A stretch of DNA of 64,000 bases from NCBI RefSeq assembly GCF_003012745.1, contig NZ_PXYK01000008.1, forward strand, positions 1 through 64,000, given 5' to 3'. The stretch is from Kumtagia ephedrae (GTDB lineage Bacteria; Pseudomonadota; Alphaproteobacteria; Rhizobiales; Rhizobiaceae). Below are positions 27,557 to 35,353 of this stretch, one piece after another. Each line of letters starts with the position of its first letter. The stretch's first letter is position 1. The notes below the pieces were generated by a model, which made no database searches, was not told the DNA's origin, and saw nothing but the letters and a program-made list of their open reading frames with translations. Made by a program: the position numbers and the translations under genes.

Positions 27557-29634
27557 GTGCTCGCCAGCTAAAGATGCCGCCGATCCCGCGCAAGGACAGC
27601 GCGGCGGAGGACATTGCCGGCTACCTGCCCGACGCCGAGGCGGACGAGGAAGAGGATATTGTCGTCGAGCCCGCGCCAGCCGAAGGTCCCGATCTGCCGT
27701 TCACCGCCATCGACTGGAGCGGGCAGGCTGGAGAGGCTGCTGGCAAGGCGGGCGCCGACGTCATCCAGGCGCTGGTCAAGCGGCTGCCCAACGCGCCCGG
27801 CGTCTACCGTATGATGAACGCTGCCGGCGACGTGCTCTATGTCGGCAAGGCGCGCAGCCTGAAGAAGCGTGTCACCGCCTACGCGCAGGGCCGCTTCCAC
27901 ACCAACCGCATCGGCCGGATGGTGCGCGAGACCGTCACCATGGAATTCGTGGTGACGCGCACCGAGATCGAGGCGCTGCTGCTCGAAGCCAATCTGATCA
28001 AGCGCTTGCGCCCGCGCTTCAACGTGCTGTTGCGCGACGACAAGTCGTTTCCTTATATCGTCGTCACAGGCGACCATCCGGCGCCCGGCATCTTCAAGCA
28101 CCGGGGCGCGCGATCGCGCAAGGGCGACTATTTCGGCCCCTTCGCCTCGGCCGGCGCGGTCGGCCGCACCATTAACGCGTTGCAGCGGGCTTTCCTGCTA
28201 AGAACCTGCACCGACTCGGTTTTCGAGACGCGCACCCGGCCCTGCCTGCTGTTCCAGATCAAGCGCTGCTCGGGTCCGTGCACCGGCGAGATCTCGCCGG
28301 TCGACTATGCCGAACTGGTGGGCGAGGCGAAGGACTTCCTGTCCGGCCGCAGCCAGAAGGTGAAGACGCAGATCGGCGCGGCCATGCAACTGGCCTCCGA
28401 CGATCTCGATTTCGAACGTGCCGCAATCTACCGCGACCGCCTCGCGGCGCTGTCGCATGTGCAGAGCCATCAGGGCATCAACCCGCAATCGGTCGAGGAG
28501 GCGGACGTCTTCGCCCTGCATCAGGAGGGCGGCCAGAACTGCATCCAGGTGTTCTTCTTCCGCACCGGCCAGAACTGGGGCAACCGCGCCTACTTCCCAA
28601 AGGCAGACCCCGCCTTGGAAGCGGGCGAGGTGCTGGGCTCCTTCCTCGCTCAGTTCTACGACGACAAGCCCAGCCCGCGGACGATCCTGCTGGCGCAGCA
28701 GGTCGAGGAGCAGGAACTGCTCGCCCAGGCGCTGGCGACCCGGGCCGGCCACAAGGTGTTGATCGGCGTGCCGAAGCGCGGCGAGAAGAAGGACCTCGTC
28801 GACCATGCGCTGCAGAACGCGCGCGAGGCGCTGGCGCGGCGGCTGGCCGAGACGTCGACGCAGGCGCGGCTGCTGGAAGGTCTGAAGGAAACGTTCGGCC
28901 TGGAAAAGATCCCGACGCGCATCGAAGTCTACGACAACTCGCACATCATGGGCACCAACGCCGTCGGCGCCATGATCGTCGCCGGACCGGAAGGCTTCGT
29001 GAAGAACCAGTACCGGAAATTCAACATCCGATCGACCGAGATCACGCCCGGCGACGATTTCGGCATGATGCGCGAGGTCATGGAGCGCCGCTTCTCCAGA
29101 CTCCTGAAGGAAGAACAGGAGAACGGCGCTTCCGCCGGCGACGATGCGTTGGCCGAGGAGAACGGCAACGGCGCCTTTCCGGCCTGGCCGGACGTCATCC
29201 TCATCGATGGCGGGCAAGGGCAGATGTCGGCGGTGCGGGGCATTCTCGACAAGCTCGGCGTCGCCGGACGCGTCACCGCCATCGGCGTCGCCAAGGGCGT
29301 CGACCGCGATGCGGGGCGGGAGCGGTTCTTCGTCGCAGGCCGCGAGTCCTTCACCTTGCCGGTGCGCGATCCCGTGCTCTATTTCGTCCAGCGGCTGCGC
29401 GACGAGGCACACCGCTTCGCCATCGGCTCGCACCGCGCGCGCCGCAAGAAGGAGATGACGAAGAACCCGCTCGACGAGATCGCTGGAATCGGCCCGGGCC
29501 GCAAACGCGCCTTGCTGATGCATTTCGGAACCGCGAAAGCGGTCAGCCGGGCGGCGATGGACGACCTGATGGCGGTCGACGGCATCTCGGAATCGGTCGC
29601 TCGCGCGGTTTACAATCATTTTCACGAGAATTGA
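27553..29634 (+). CDS. uvrC: excinuclease ABC subunit C
   Basis: UvrC cuts on both sides of a UvrAB-marked lesion. The 693-residue product has the GIY-YIG nuclease domain ([20 protein letters not shown]), a UvrB-binding UVR motif region, the RNase-H-like C-terminal nuclease ([29 protein letters not shown]) and a final helix-hairpin-helix pair ([24 protein letters not shown]). An acidic N-terminal extension of about 75 residues precedes the nuclease domain. The ATG overlaps the SDR stop (ATGA). Confidence 0.96.
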   Translation: MSARQLKMPPIPRKDSAAEDIAGYLPDAEADEEEDIVVEPAPAEGPDLPFTAIDWSGQAGEAAGKAGADVIQALVKRLPNAPGVYRMMNAAGDVLYVGKARSLKKRVTAYAQGRFHTNRIGRMVRETVTMEFVVTRTEIEALLLEANLIKRLRPRFNVLLRDDKSFPYIVVTGDHPAPGIFKHRGARSRKGDYFGPFASAGAVGRTINALQRAFLLRTCTDSVFETRTRPCLLFQIKRCSGPCTGEISPVDYAELVGEAKDFLSGRSQKVKTQIGAAMQLASDDLDFERAAIYRDRLAALSHVQSHQGINPQSVEEADVFALHQEGGQNCIQVFFFRTGQNWGNRAYFPKADPALEAGEVLGSFLAQFYDDKPSPRTILLAQQVEEQELLAQALATRAGHKVLIGVPKRGEKKDLVDHALQNAREALARRLAETSTQARLLEGLKETFGLEKIPTRIEVYDNSHIMGTNAVGAMIVAGPEGFVKNQYRKFNIRSTEITPGDDFGMMREVMERRFSRLLKEEQENGASAGDDALAEENGNGAFPAWPDVILIDGGQGQMSAVRGILDKLGVAGRVTAIGVAKGVDRDAGRERFFVAGRESFTLPVRDPVLYFVQRLRDEAHRFAIGSHRARRKKEMTKNPLDEIAGIGPGRKRALLMHFGTAKAVSRAAMDDLMAVDGISESVARAVYNHFHEN

Positions 29635-29716
29635 TGCGGCTTCGCCCTAATTGTGCCTTGGTCCAACCGACTTGGCCTGTTGACCCGCTGCAACACCTTC
29701 TGATTTGAGTACGCAG

Positions 29717-30331
29717 ATGGCTACGACGGAAAAAATGGCAAAGCGCGCGTTCAACCTTCCGAACATGCTGACCTACGGGCGCATACTCGCTGTGCCGCTG
29801 GTCGTGCTGTGCTTTTTCCTGGAGGGCCGGCTGCAATCCAGCGAGTTCGCACGCTGGAGCGCTTTCCTGATCTTCATCGTGGCGAGCCTGACCGACTATC
29901 TCGACGGCTATCTCGCCCGCGCCTGGCAGCAGACCTCCAACATCGGCCGCATGCTCGACCCGATCGCCGACAAGCTGCTGGTGGCGACCTGCCTGCTGCT
30001 GCTTGCCGCCGACACCGATCATCGCGGCGGCATCGCCGGCTGGTCGCTGTGGGCGGCGATCATCATCCTGTGCCGCGAGATCCTGGTTTCGGGCCTGCGC
30101 GAATACCTGGCCGAGCTCAAGGTGAGCGTGCCGGTGACGCAACTCGCCAAGTGGAAGACCACGGTGCAGATGGTGGCGATCGCCTTCCTGCTGCTCGGGC
30201 CGGCCGGCGACAATATCGTGCCCTACTGGACGCAAACCGGTCTCGTCCTGCTTTGGGTGGCGGCCCTGCTCACCCTATATACCGGCTACGACTATTTCCG
30301 CGCCGGGCTGAAGCACATCGTCGACGAATGA
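29717..30331 (+). CDS. pgsA: CDP-diacylglycerol-glycerol-3-phosphate 3-phosphatidyltransferase
   Basis: The 204-residue membrane enzyme makes phosphatidylglycerol phosphate. The CDP-alcohol phosphotransferase motif is complete (DYLDGYLARAWQQTSNIG followed by RMLDPIADK), with several membrane helices. A TTG at 29705 could start 4 codons earlier; I use the ATG at 29717. uvrC-pgsA-moaD-moaE is a conserved alphaproteobacterial order. A second family member lies at 43532. Confidence 0.93.
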   Translation: MATTEKMAKRAFNLPNMLTYGRILAVPLVVLCFFLEGRLQSSEFARWSAFLIFIVASLTDYLDGYLARAWQQTSNIGRMLDPIADKLLVATCLLLLAADTDHRGGIAGWSLWAAIIILCREILVSGLREYLAELKVSVPVTQLAKWKTTVQMVAIAFLLLGPAGDNIVPYWTQTGLVLLWVAALLTLYTGYDYFRAGLKHIVDE

Positions 30332-30594
30332 GCGAGCAAACCGTCAAGCTGATCTATTTCGCCTGGGTGCGCGAGCGCATCGGCCGTTCCGAGGAGGACG
30401 TGGCCCTGCCGGCGCAGGTCCGGTCGGTGCGCGACCTGCTCGCCTGGCTGCAAGGGCGCGGCGACGAATATGCGAACGCGCTGCGCCATCCCGAGGCAAT
30501 CCGCGTCGCCATCAACCAGGAGCATGTCGACCACCGCGAGGCTGTCGCCGGGGCGCGCGAGATCGCGCTGTTCCCGCCGATGACCGGAGGCTGA
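30328..30594 (+). CDS. moaD: molybdopterin synthase small subunit
   Basis: The 88-residue ubiquitin-like protein carries the sulphur atom for molybdopterin synthesis on its C-terminal glycine; the required Gly-Gly end (PPMTGG) is present. Its ATG overlaps the pgsA stop by four bases, and moaE starts four bases after it, so both subunits should be made together. Confidence 0.94.
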   Translation: MSEQTVKLIYFAWVRERIGRSEEDVALPAQVRSVRDLLAWLQGRGDEYANALRHPEAIRVAINQEHVDHREAVAGAREIALFPPMTGG

Positions 30595-30598
30595 TCCG

Positions 30599-31060
30599 GT
30601 GGCAGTCGAGCCGACCGTGCGCATCCAGCGCCGGGATTTCGACGCCGCCGCCGAGAGCGCGCGGCTGACGGCCGGCCGCTCCGATGTCGGCGCCGTCGTC
30701 ACCTTCACCGGTCTGTGCCGCGACGAGGCGGGCACGCTCGCGGCGCTGGAGCTGGAACATTATCCCGGCATGGCCGAGGCCGAGATCGGCCGCATCGCCA
30801 GGCAGGCGGCCGAACGCTGGCCGGTCAGCGGCCTGACCGCCATCCACCGCTTCGGCCGCATCGAGCCGGGCAAGAACATCGTCCTGGTGGTCGCGGCCTC
30901 GGCGCACCGCGAGGCGGCGTTCGCGGCCGCCTCCTTCGTCATGGACTACCTTAAGACGCGCGCGCCCTTCTGGAAGAAGGAGCATCGCCGCGACGGCAGC
31001 AGCGGCGACTGGGTCGAGGCGAAGGCGGCGGACGACGCCGCCGCCTCTAGGTGGAAGTGA
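30599..31060 (+). CDS. moaE: molybdopterin synthase catalytic subunit
   Basis: The 153-residue protein pairs with MoaD to convert precursor Z to molybdopterin. Conserved parts include GAVVTFTGLCRD, LELEHYPGMAE, the HRFGRIEPG block and FVMDYLKTRAPFWKKE with the active-site lysines. The start is GTG at 30599, with GGAGG in the end of moaD. The product supplies cofactor for enzymes such as the oxidoreductase at 37.8 kb. Confidence 0.95.
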   Translation: MAVEPTVRIQRRDFDAAAESARLTAGRSDVGAVVTFTGLCRDEAGTLAALELEHYPGMAEAEIGRIARQAAERWPVSGLTAIHRFGRIEPGKNIVLVVAASAHREAAFAAASFVMDYLKTRAPFWKKEHRRDGSSGDWVEAKAADDAAASRWK

Positions 31061-31077
31061 GCCTGAGCCGGCTCAGG
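31060..31077. terminator. perfect 18-base palindrome across convergent stops
   Basis: GCCTGAGCCGGCTCAGGC is fully self-complementary and spans the end of the moaE stop codon and the stop codon of the RTX gene on the other strand. It could stop transcription from both sides, though it lacks T-runs. Confidence 0.5.
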
Positions 31078-32677
31078 CGAACAGGAAATCCGAGTTCCAT
31101 TCGAGCTGCCACAGCTGCAGCCCCGACAGCAGGATCGAGCCCGAGCCGACCTGCAGCAGCACGCCTTCCGACGTCTGCACCGCGCCGGCCTGCACCTGCG
31201 CGAGCGTCGCGTCGGTCCAGGTGAAGTCGATGCGGTCGGCGCCGTTGCCGAAGTCGGTGATCGTATCGTGGCCGTTGCCGTAGTCGAACCGCACCAGGTC
31301 GGCGCCGGCGCCGAGCGTGAAATTGTCGTTGCCTTCGCCCAGCACGACAAAATCGTCGCCGGCACCCGCCTGGATATTGTCGTCCCCGGCTTCGCCCCAC
31401 AGCACGTCGTTGCCGTCGCCGCCCTCGATATAATCGTTGCCGTTGCCGCCATAGACGATGTCGATGCCGGCCTCGCCGAATAGGCCGTCATTGCCGTCAT
31501 TGCCGGACAGCGTATCGTTTCCGTCGCCGCCGAAGAGGGCATCGTTGCCGCCATCGCCGGTCAGGGCGTCGTTGCCGGCCTGGCCGAAGATCGAATCGTC
31601 GCCCAAGCCGCCGGAGATGCGGTTGGCGGCCGCCGATCCGATGATCGTGTCGCGAAAATTGCTGCCGGTCACGTTCTCGATGCTGATGAAGCTGTCGCCC
31701 TGGGCGTCGCCGCCGGCGCCCGCTCCCGAGGTGAGGTTGACGTCAACGCCGGCGCTGGAAGTCGAATAGGTCGCCAGATCGGTGCCGGCGCCGCCGTTCA
31801 GCACGTCGGCGCCCTTGTCGCCGCGCAGCGTGTCGTTGCCGTCGCCGCCCAGCATGGTGTCGTTGCCGTCGCCGCCGAGGAGCTGGTCGTTGCCGGAACC
31901 GCCATCGAGCTTGTCGTGGCCGCCCAGGCCGTAGAGCTTGTCGTTGCCGGCATCGCCGACCAGCACGTTGTTGGTGGCGGAGCCGCTTATCAAATCGGCA
32001 TGCGCGGAGCCGATGGCATATTCGATCGAGATCAGCTGGGCGTTGGTGCCGGTGCCGGTCGCCGTTCCGGTGGCGAGATTGACGGTGACGGCGGCCGTGT
32101 GCCCTCTGAACGAAACCGTGTCCGTGCCCGCCCCGCCATCGACGATTTCACGCGCGCCGCCGGCCGCGTTCGGGCCGGGCAGCAGCGTGTCGTTGCCGCT
32201 GCCGCCGAAGAGCTGGTCGGTGCCGTCGCCGCCGAAGAGCTTGTCGTTTCCGATGTCGCCCGTGAGTTTGTCGTCGCCGCCATATCCGTAGATGATGTCG
32301 TTGCCGGCCCTGCCGTTCAGGGTGTTGTTGAAGTCGTTGCCGTAGATCGTGTCGTCGCCGGAAAGGACGAGCGGCATGATGTTGGCCAGATTGGCGAGCA
32401 GCGTCGCCTTGGCTATCGACAGGCCGCTGACCTGGAACTGCGGAAGCGTCGAGTGAATGTAGCTCGAGGCATAGCTGAGGGCGGTCACGTTGTTGGCCGC
32501 GTCGAGCGTGACCGAGACCTTGCTGGGCACCGTCGTCGGGCTTGACGCGGGTGCCGTGAAGGTCATTCCGCCTGGAAAGGTGGTCGTCGACCACCCCGAA
32601 AGGGAAAGCGTTTCGGGAAGAGAGCCCGCCTGGGTTTGGCTGGCCGGATTTGCAACGCCCAACTTCACGACTGCCAC
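31073..32677 (-). CDS. RTX (hemolysin-type calcium-binding) repeat protein
   Basis: The 534-residue protein has a unique N-terminal 110 residues, then blocks of RTX nonapeptides (GGxGxDxLx type: GGDGTDQLFGGSGNDTL, GGDGNDTMLGGDGNDTL) at about 120-200, 235-290 and 335-435. The end DFLFA fits a C-terminal type I secretion signal. It should be exported to the surface or medium and bind calcium; no enzymatic domain is recognised. The start is GTG at 32677 behind AGGAGA. No type I secretion genes are in the window. Confidence 0.9.
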   Translation of the reverse strand: MAVVKLGVANPASQTQAGSLPETLSLSGWSTTTFPGGMTFTAPASSPTTVPSKVSVTLDAANNVTALSYASSYIHSTLPQFQVSGLSIAKATLLANLANIMPLVLSGDDTIYGNDFNNTLNGRAGNDIIYGYGGDDKLTGDIGNDKLFGGDGTDQLFGGSGNDTLLPGPNAAGGAREIVDGGAGTDTVSFRGHTAAVTVNLATGTATGTGTNAQLISIEYAIGSAHADLISGSATNNVLVGDAGNDKLYGLGGHDKLDGGSGNDQLLGGDGNDTMLGGDGNDTLRGDKGADVLNGGAGTDLATYSTSSAGVDVNLTSGAGAGGDAQGDSFISIENVTGSNFRDTIIGSAAANRISGGLGDDSIFGQAGNDALTGDGGNDALFGGDGNDTLSGNDGNDGLFGEAGIDIVYGGNGNDYIEGGDGNDVLWGEAGDDNIQAGAGDDFVVLGEGNDNFTLGAGADLVRFDYGNGHDTITDFGNGADRIDFTWTDATLAQVQAGAVQTSEGVLLQVGSGSILLSGLQLWQLEWNSDFLFA

Positions 32678-32754
32678 GACACATCTCCTGATTGAGTTCA
32701 GGAGGCTTCAGTGCAGTATCCGGATGCAGGCGGCAAGAAGATAGTAAAGATAAC

Positions 32755-32788
32755 GTTAACGCGGAACCTCTGACGGCTCCGCGTTAAC
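32755..32788 (-). terminator. terminator downstream of ndk
   Basis: GTTAACGCGGA (32755-32765) pairs perfectly with TCCGCGTTAAC (32778-32788) around a 12-base loop. Read on the minus strand the stem is followed by GTTATCTTTACTATCTT, moderately T-rich, right after the ndk stop. It could also insulate the RTX promoter. Confidence 0.6.
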
Positions 32789-32808
32789 CATCGCCGTTCG
32801 GCTTGGGA

Positions 32809-33231
32809 TCAGCCGACGATCTCGGTGTCGGAGAACCAGTAGCGGATCTCCTGCGCGGCGGTCTCCGCGCCGTCGGAGCCGTGCACGGAATTCTCGCCGA
32901 TCGACAGCGCATGCACCTTGCGGATGGTGCCCTCGTCGGCATTGGCCGGGTTGGTGGCGCCCATCACTTCGCGATTCCTGGCAATGGCGTTCTCGCCCTC
33001 GAGGACCTGCACGATGGTCGGACCGGACGACATGAATTCGACGAGCTCGCCGAAGAACGGCCGCTCCTTGTGCACGGCATAAAAACCCTCCGCCTCGCGG
33101 CGGCTCATCCACACGCGCTTCGACGCGACGACGCGCAGGCCGGCCTCCTCGAGCATCTTGGTGATCGCGCCGGTGAGGTTGCGTCGGGTCGCGTCGGGTT
33201 TGATCATCGAAAACGTGCGTTCGATCGCCAT
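32809..33231 (-). CDS. ndk: nucleoside diphosphate kinase
   Basis: The 140-residue enzyme balances nucleoside triphosphate pools. It starts [18 protein letters not shown] and contains the active-site motif [17 protein letters not shown] with the phosphorylated histidine. Length is normal. A good minus-strand promoter and a hairpin terminator suggest a single-gene unit. Confidence 0.97.
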   Translation of the reverse strand: MAIERTFSMIKPDATRRNLTGAITKMLEEAGLRVVASKRVWMSRREAEGFYAVHKERPFFGELVEFMSSGPTIVQVLEGENAIARNREVMGATNPANADEGTIRKVHALSIGENSVHGSDGAETAAQEIRYWFSDTEIVG

Positions 33232-33271
33232 GATATGTCCTTGTCAAGCGTGAAAGGGGAAGGTGGCGGTG

Positions 33272-33300
33272 CGTATACAGGCCGTCCGATCCCTTGCCAA
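33272..33300 (-). promoter_or_regulatory. promoter of ndk
   Basis: On the minus strand TTGGCA (33300-33295) is followed after 17 bases by TATACG (33277-33272), about 40 bases before the ndk ATG. Sequence and spacing fit a sigma-70-type promoter. Confidence 0.5.
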
Positions 33301-33368
33301 GGGGCCGGTTGCCGCGCGGGGCGGGTTACCGGCCAGCTTCCGGGAGCCTGGGCCGGACGCCGAGGTTT

Positions 33369-34061
33369 TCAGGTTGCCGCGCTGACGCTTCGCCCGAGGC
33401 CACCATGAAGGTCGAGGCAGCGCTCGAACCAGACGGCGACCGGGTCATCCGCCAGGAGAACCTGGAACGGCGAGCTGATGCGCATCCACTGGAAGGCGCC
33501 GAAGACGATGTAGTCGGCGAAAAGCGGCGAGGCCCCGCCGATGAACGGCTGGTAGGCAAGCATGCTGCGCAGCGGCTCCAGTGTTGCGCGAAAGGCGGCG
33601 AGCCGCCTTTCCCGGTCGAGGGGAACTTCCTCCAGCCTTTTGCCGAAACGCTTCTCGCGGCTGTCGCGGAAATAGGCCTGGTCCTCCGCTGCCAGCATGG
33701 AATGGATATCGAGCAGCGCCGCCGCGCCGAGATAGGGATGGACGGTAAGTTGCGACCAGCGCTCGATGAAGCGTGCCGCAGCGATGCCGCCCGGCCCGCC
33801 GAACAGGCTCGGGCGCGTGGGATAGGTCTCATCCAGGTAGAGCGCGATCGAGAAGGAATCAGGGACGACCTTGTCGCCGTCGCGGATCACCGGGACGGTT
33901 CTGGAGATGCCACCCTCGATCGCTCCGACCCGGGTGAACGGTACGGTCCGGCGTTCGAAATCGAGTCCCTTGTGCGCCAGCGACAGCACCGTCTTCCAGC
34001 AGTGCGGGCTGAAGGGGCGCGACGTGTCGGCGCCGGCGAGTTCGTAGAGGAGGATGGTCAT
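33369..34061 (-). CDS. glutathione S-transferase family protein
   Basis: The 230-residue protein begins MTILLYELAGADTSRPFSPH, a GST N-terminal fold with the RTVPVIRDGDKVVPDSFSIA segment that contacts glutathione. The helical C-terminal half includes FADYIVFGAFQWMR. The frame is open for 55 codons upstream, but the family starts at this ATG. It is divergent from the DinB-like gene at 34130. Confidence 0.88.
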   Translation of the reverse strand: MTILLYELAGADTSRPFSPHCWKTVLSLAHKGLDFERRTVPFTRVGAIEGGISRTVPVIRDGDKVVPDSFSIALYLDETYPTRPSLFGGPGGIAAARFIERWSQLTVHPYLGAAALLDIHSMLAAEDQAYFRDSREKRFGKRLEEVPLDRERRLAAFRATLEPLRSMLAYQPFIGGASPLFADYIVFGAFQWMRISSPFQVLLADDPVAVWFERCLDLHGGLGRSVSAAT

Positions 34062-34129
34062 TGGCGGCCCGTGTCCTTGCGGATAAGAGGAGCGTGACTG
34101 TCGCCGCACCGAGCCCGGAAGGGAAGCCG

Positions 34130-34642
34130 ATGAAGCAGCATTTCCAGATGTTCGCCGCCTACAACCGTTGGGCCAATCAGCGCGTCTACGACGCTGTGGC
34201 CGAGTTGACGGCGGAGGAGTTTTCACGCGACACCGGCGCGTTCTTCACGTCCGCCATGGGCACGCTCAACCATCTGCTCGCCACCGACCGCATCTGGATG
34301 AAGCGTTTTACCGGCGAGGGCGACGCGCCGGCCAGGCTGGACGCGATCCTGCACCGGGATTTCGCGCCGCTGCGCAAGGCGCGGATCGCCGAGGACGACC
34401 GCATCGTCGGATGGATCGCCGGCCTGGGCGAAGAGCAGTTCGCCGGCCGTTTCACCTACATCACCGCCACCGACGTGCGCACCATCTCGCAGCGGCTGGC
34501 GCCGGCGCTGGCGCATCTGTTCAACCACCAGACCCACCATCGCGGCCAGATGCACACGATCCTGACGGGCCTGGGCAAGCCGTCGCTGACGCTCGACCTC
34601 ATCTATTTCCAGCGCACCGACGAGGGCAGGGCGTTTGCGTGA
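34130..34642 (+). CDS. DinB family protein
   Basis: The 170-residue protein is a DinB/YfiT-like four-helix bundle. The predicted metal ligands are His48 (GTLNHLLATD) and the two histidines in NHQTHHRGQMH. Family members include thiol-dependent hydrolases and transferases, but no substrate can be given here. I start at MKQHFQMFAAYNRWANQR; an upstream in-frame ATG would add 23 residues without family likeness. Confidence 0.87.
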   Translation: MKQHFQMFAAYNRWANQRVYDAVAELTAEEFSRDTGAFFTSAMGTLNHLLATDRIWMKRFTGEGDAPARLDAILHRDFAPLRKARIAEDDRIVGWIAGLGEEQFAGRFTYITATDVRTISQRLAPALAHLFNHQTHHRGQMHTILTGLGKPSLTLDLIYFQRTDEGRAFA

Positions 34643-34650
34643 GACCGGGG

Positions 34651-35052
34651 TCACACCGAACGATTGTAGGCCTTCAGGCCGAGTTCGGATTCCATGGCGA
34701 TGAAATCGCGGTCGTTGTGCAGCAGCGGCACGTCGTTTTCGATGCACCAGGTGGCGATGACGACATCGACTGTGCCGCGAATGGTTACACCCTTCGCGCG
34801 CAGCCTGCGGTAGTTCCCGGCAGCCTTGAGGGCAATCTCCATCCCGCACAGGTCTCTGGACGGAAGGCGCAGCAGCGCTGACGCGACCAGCTTCTCTTCC
34901 CTCGCGCCCTTGATGCCTTGCAGGACTTCCGCGGCGATCAGGTCGCCGACGAGAACTTTCTTCGCCGCCAGCAGATCATCCAGAGCGAGAGTATCCGTTG
35001 AGGCGTGCTGTCTGAAGAACGCGACCCATACCGATGTGTCGACGAGGATCAA
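34651..35052 (-). CDS. vapC: VapC-type PIN-domain toxin
   Basis: The 133-residue protein is a PIN-domain RNase with the acidic set Asp5 (MILVDTSVW), Glu42, Asp96 (TVDVVIA) and Asp114/Asp116 (HNDRDF), so it looks active. It should cut RNA and stop growth unless bound by VapB. Its start overlaps the vapB stop by four bases. No frameshift or missing key residue is seen. Confidence 0.93.
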   Translation of the reverse strand: MILVDTSVWVAFFRQHASTDTLALDDLLAAKKVLVGDLIAAEVLQGIKGAREEKLVASALLRLPSRDLCGMEIALKAAGNYRRLRAKGVTIRGTVDVVIATWCIENDVPLLHNDRDFIAMESELGLKAYNRSV

Positions 35053-35249
35053 AAACGGTCACGCCGCATTGCGTCGAGGTCGCCCTCCCATTCGACCTTG
35101 CCCCGCAAGCTGCGCAAAACATTGATGGCGCGCTGCTGCCTCAACTGATCGCGCACGGCGTTGTTGACGGCTTCTTTCATGGTCCTGGCGCCGGTCATGG
35201 CCATCAACTCTTTCACGGCCTTCTCGTCGATATCAATGTTCGTGCGCAT
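35049..35249 (-). CDS. vapB: VapB-type antitoxin
   Basis: The 66-residue protein is the partner of the adjacent VapC. It has the short N-terminal DNA-binding strand and helix (MRTNIDIDEKAVKELMAMTG), typical of rhizobial VapB antitoxins, and a C-terminal part (VEWEGDLDAMRRDRF) likely to wrap the toxin. The upstream operator/promoter suggests autoregulation. Sixteen further codons are open upstream but lie inside the operator. Confidence 0.92.
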   Translation of the reverse strand: MRTNIDIDEKAVKELMAMTGARTMKEAVNNAVRDQLRQQRAINVLRSLRGKVEWEGDLDAMRRDRF

Positions 35250-35258
35250 GCCGGCTCT

Positions 35259-35307
35259 CGATGTGTATTGTCGTTGCCAGTATACACATCGCACCATATT
35301 TGTTCAA
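35259..35307 (-). promoter_or_regulatory. vapBC promoter with overlapping palindromic operator
   Basis: On the minus strand TTGAAC (35307-35302), 17 bases, then TATACT (35284-35279) form a near-consensus promoter. A perfect inverted repeat CGATGTGTAT (35259-35268) and ATACACATCG (35282-35291), with a 13-base centre, covers the -10 box and start region. This is the expected place for VapB/VapBC autorepression. Confidence 0.8.
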
Positions 35308-35353
35308 CGCCCGCCTTGCCCTTGCTCCAGCCTTCGGCCAAAAGCGCAGGGCC

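Noticed and set aside
31073-32677. Short tandem repeats as a possible CRISPR or satellite
   Set aside because: These also translate to GGxGxDxLx nonapeptides.
35261-35353. N-terminal extension of the ABC-F protein
   Set aside because: It would run through the vapBC promoter/operator and lacks family likeness; ATG 35354 gives the normal start.
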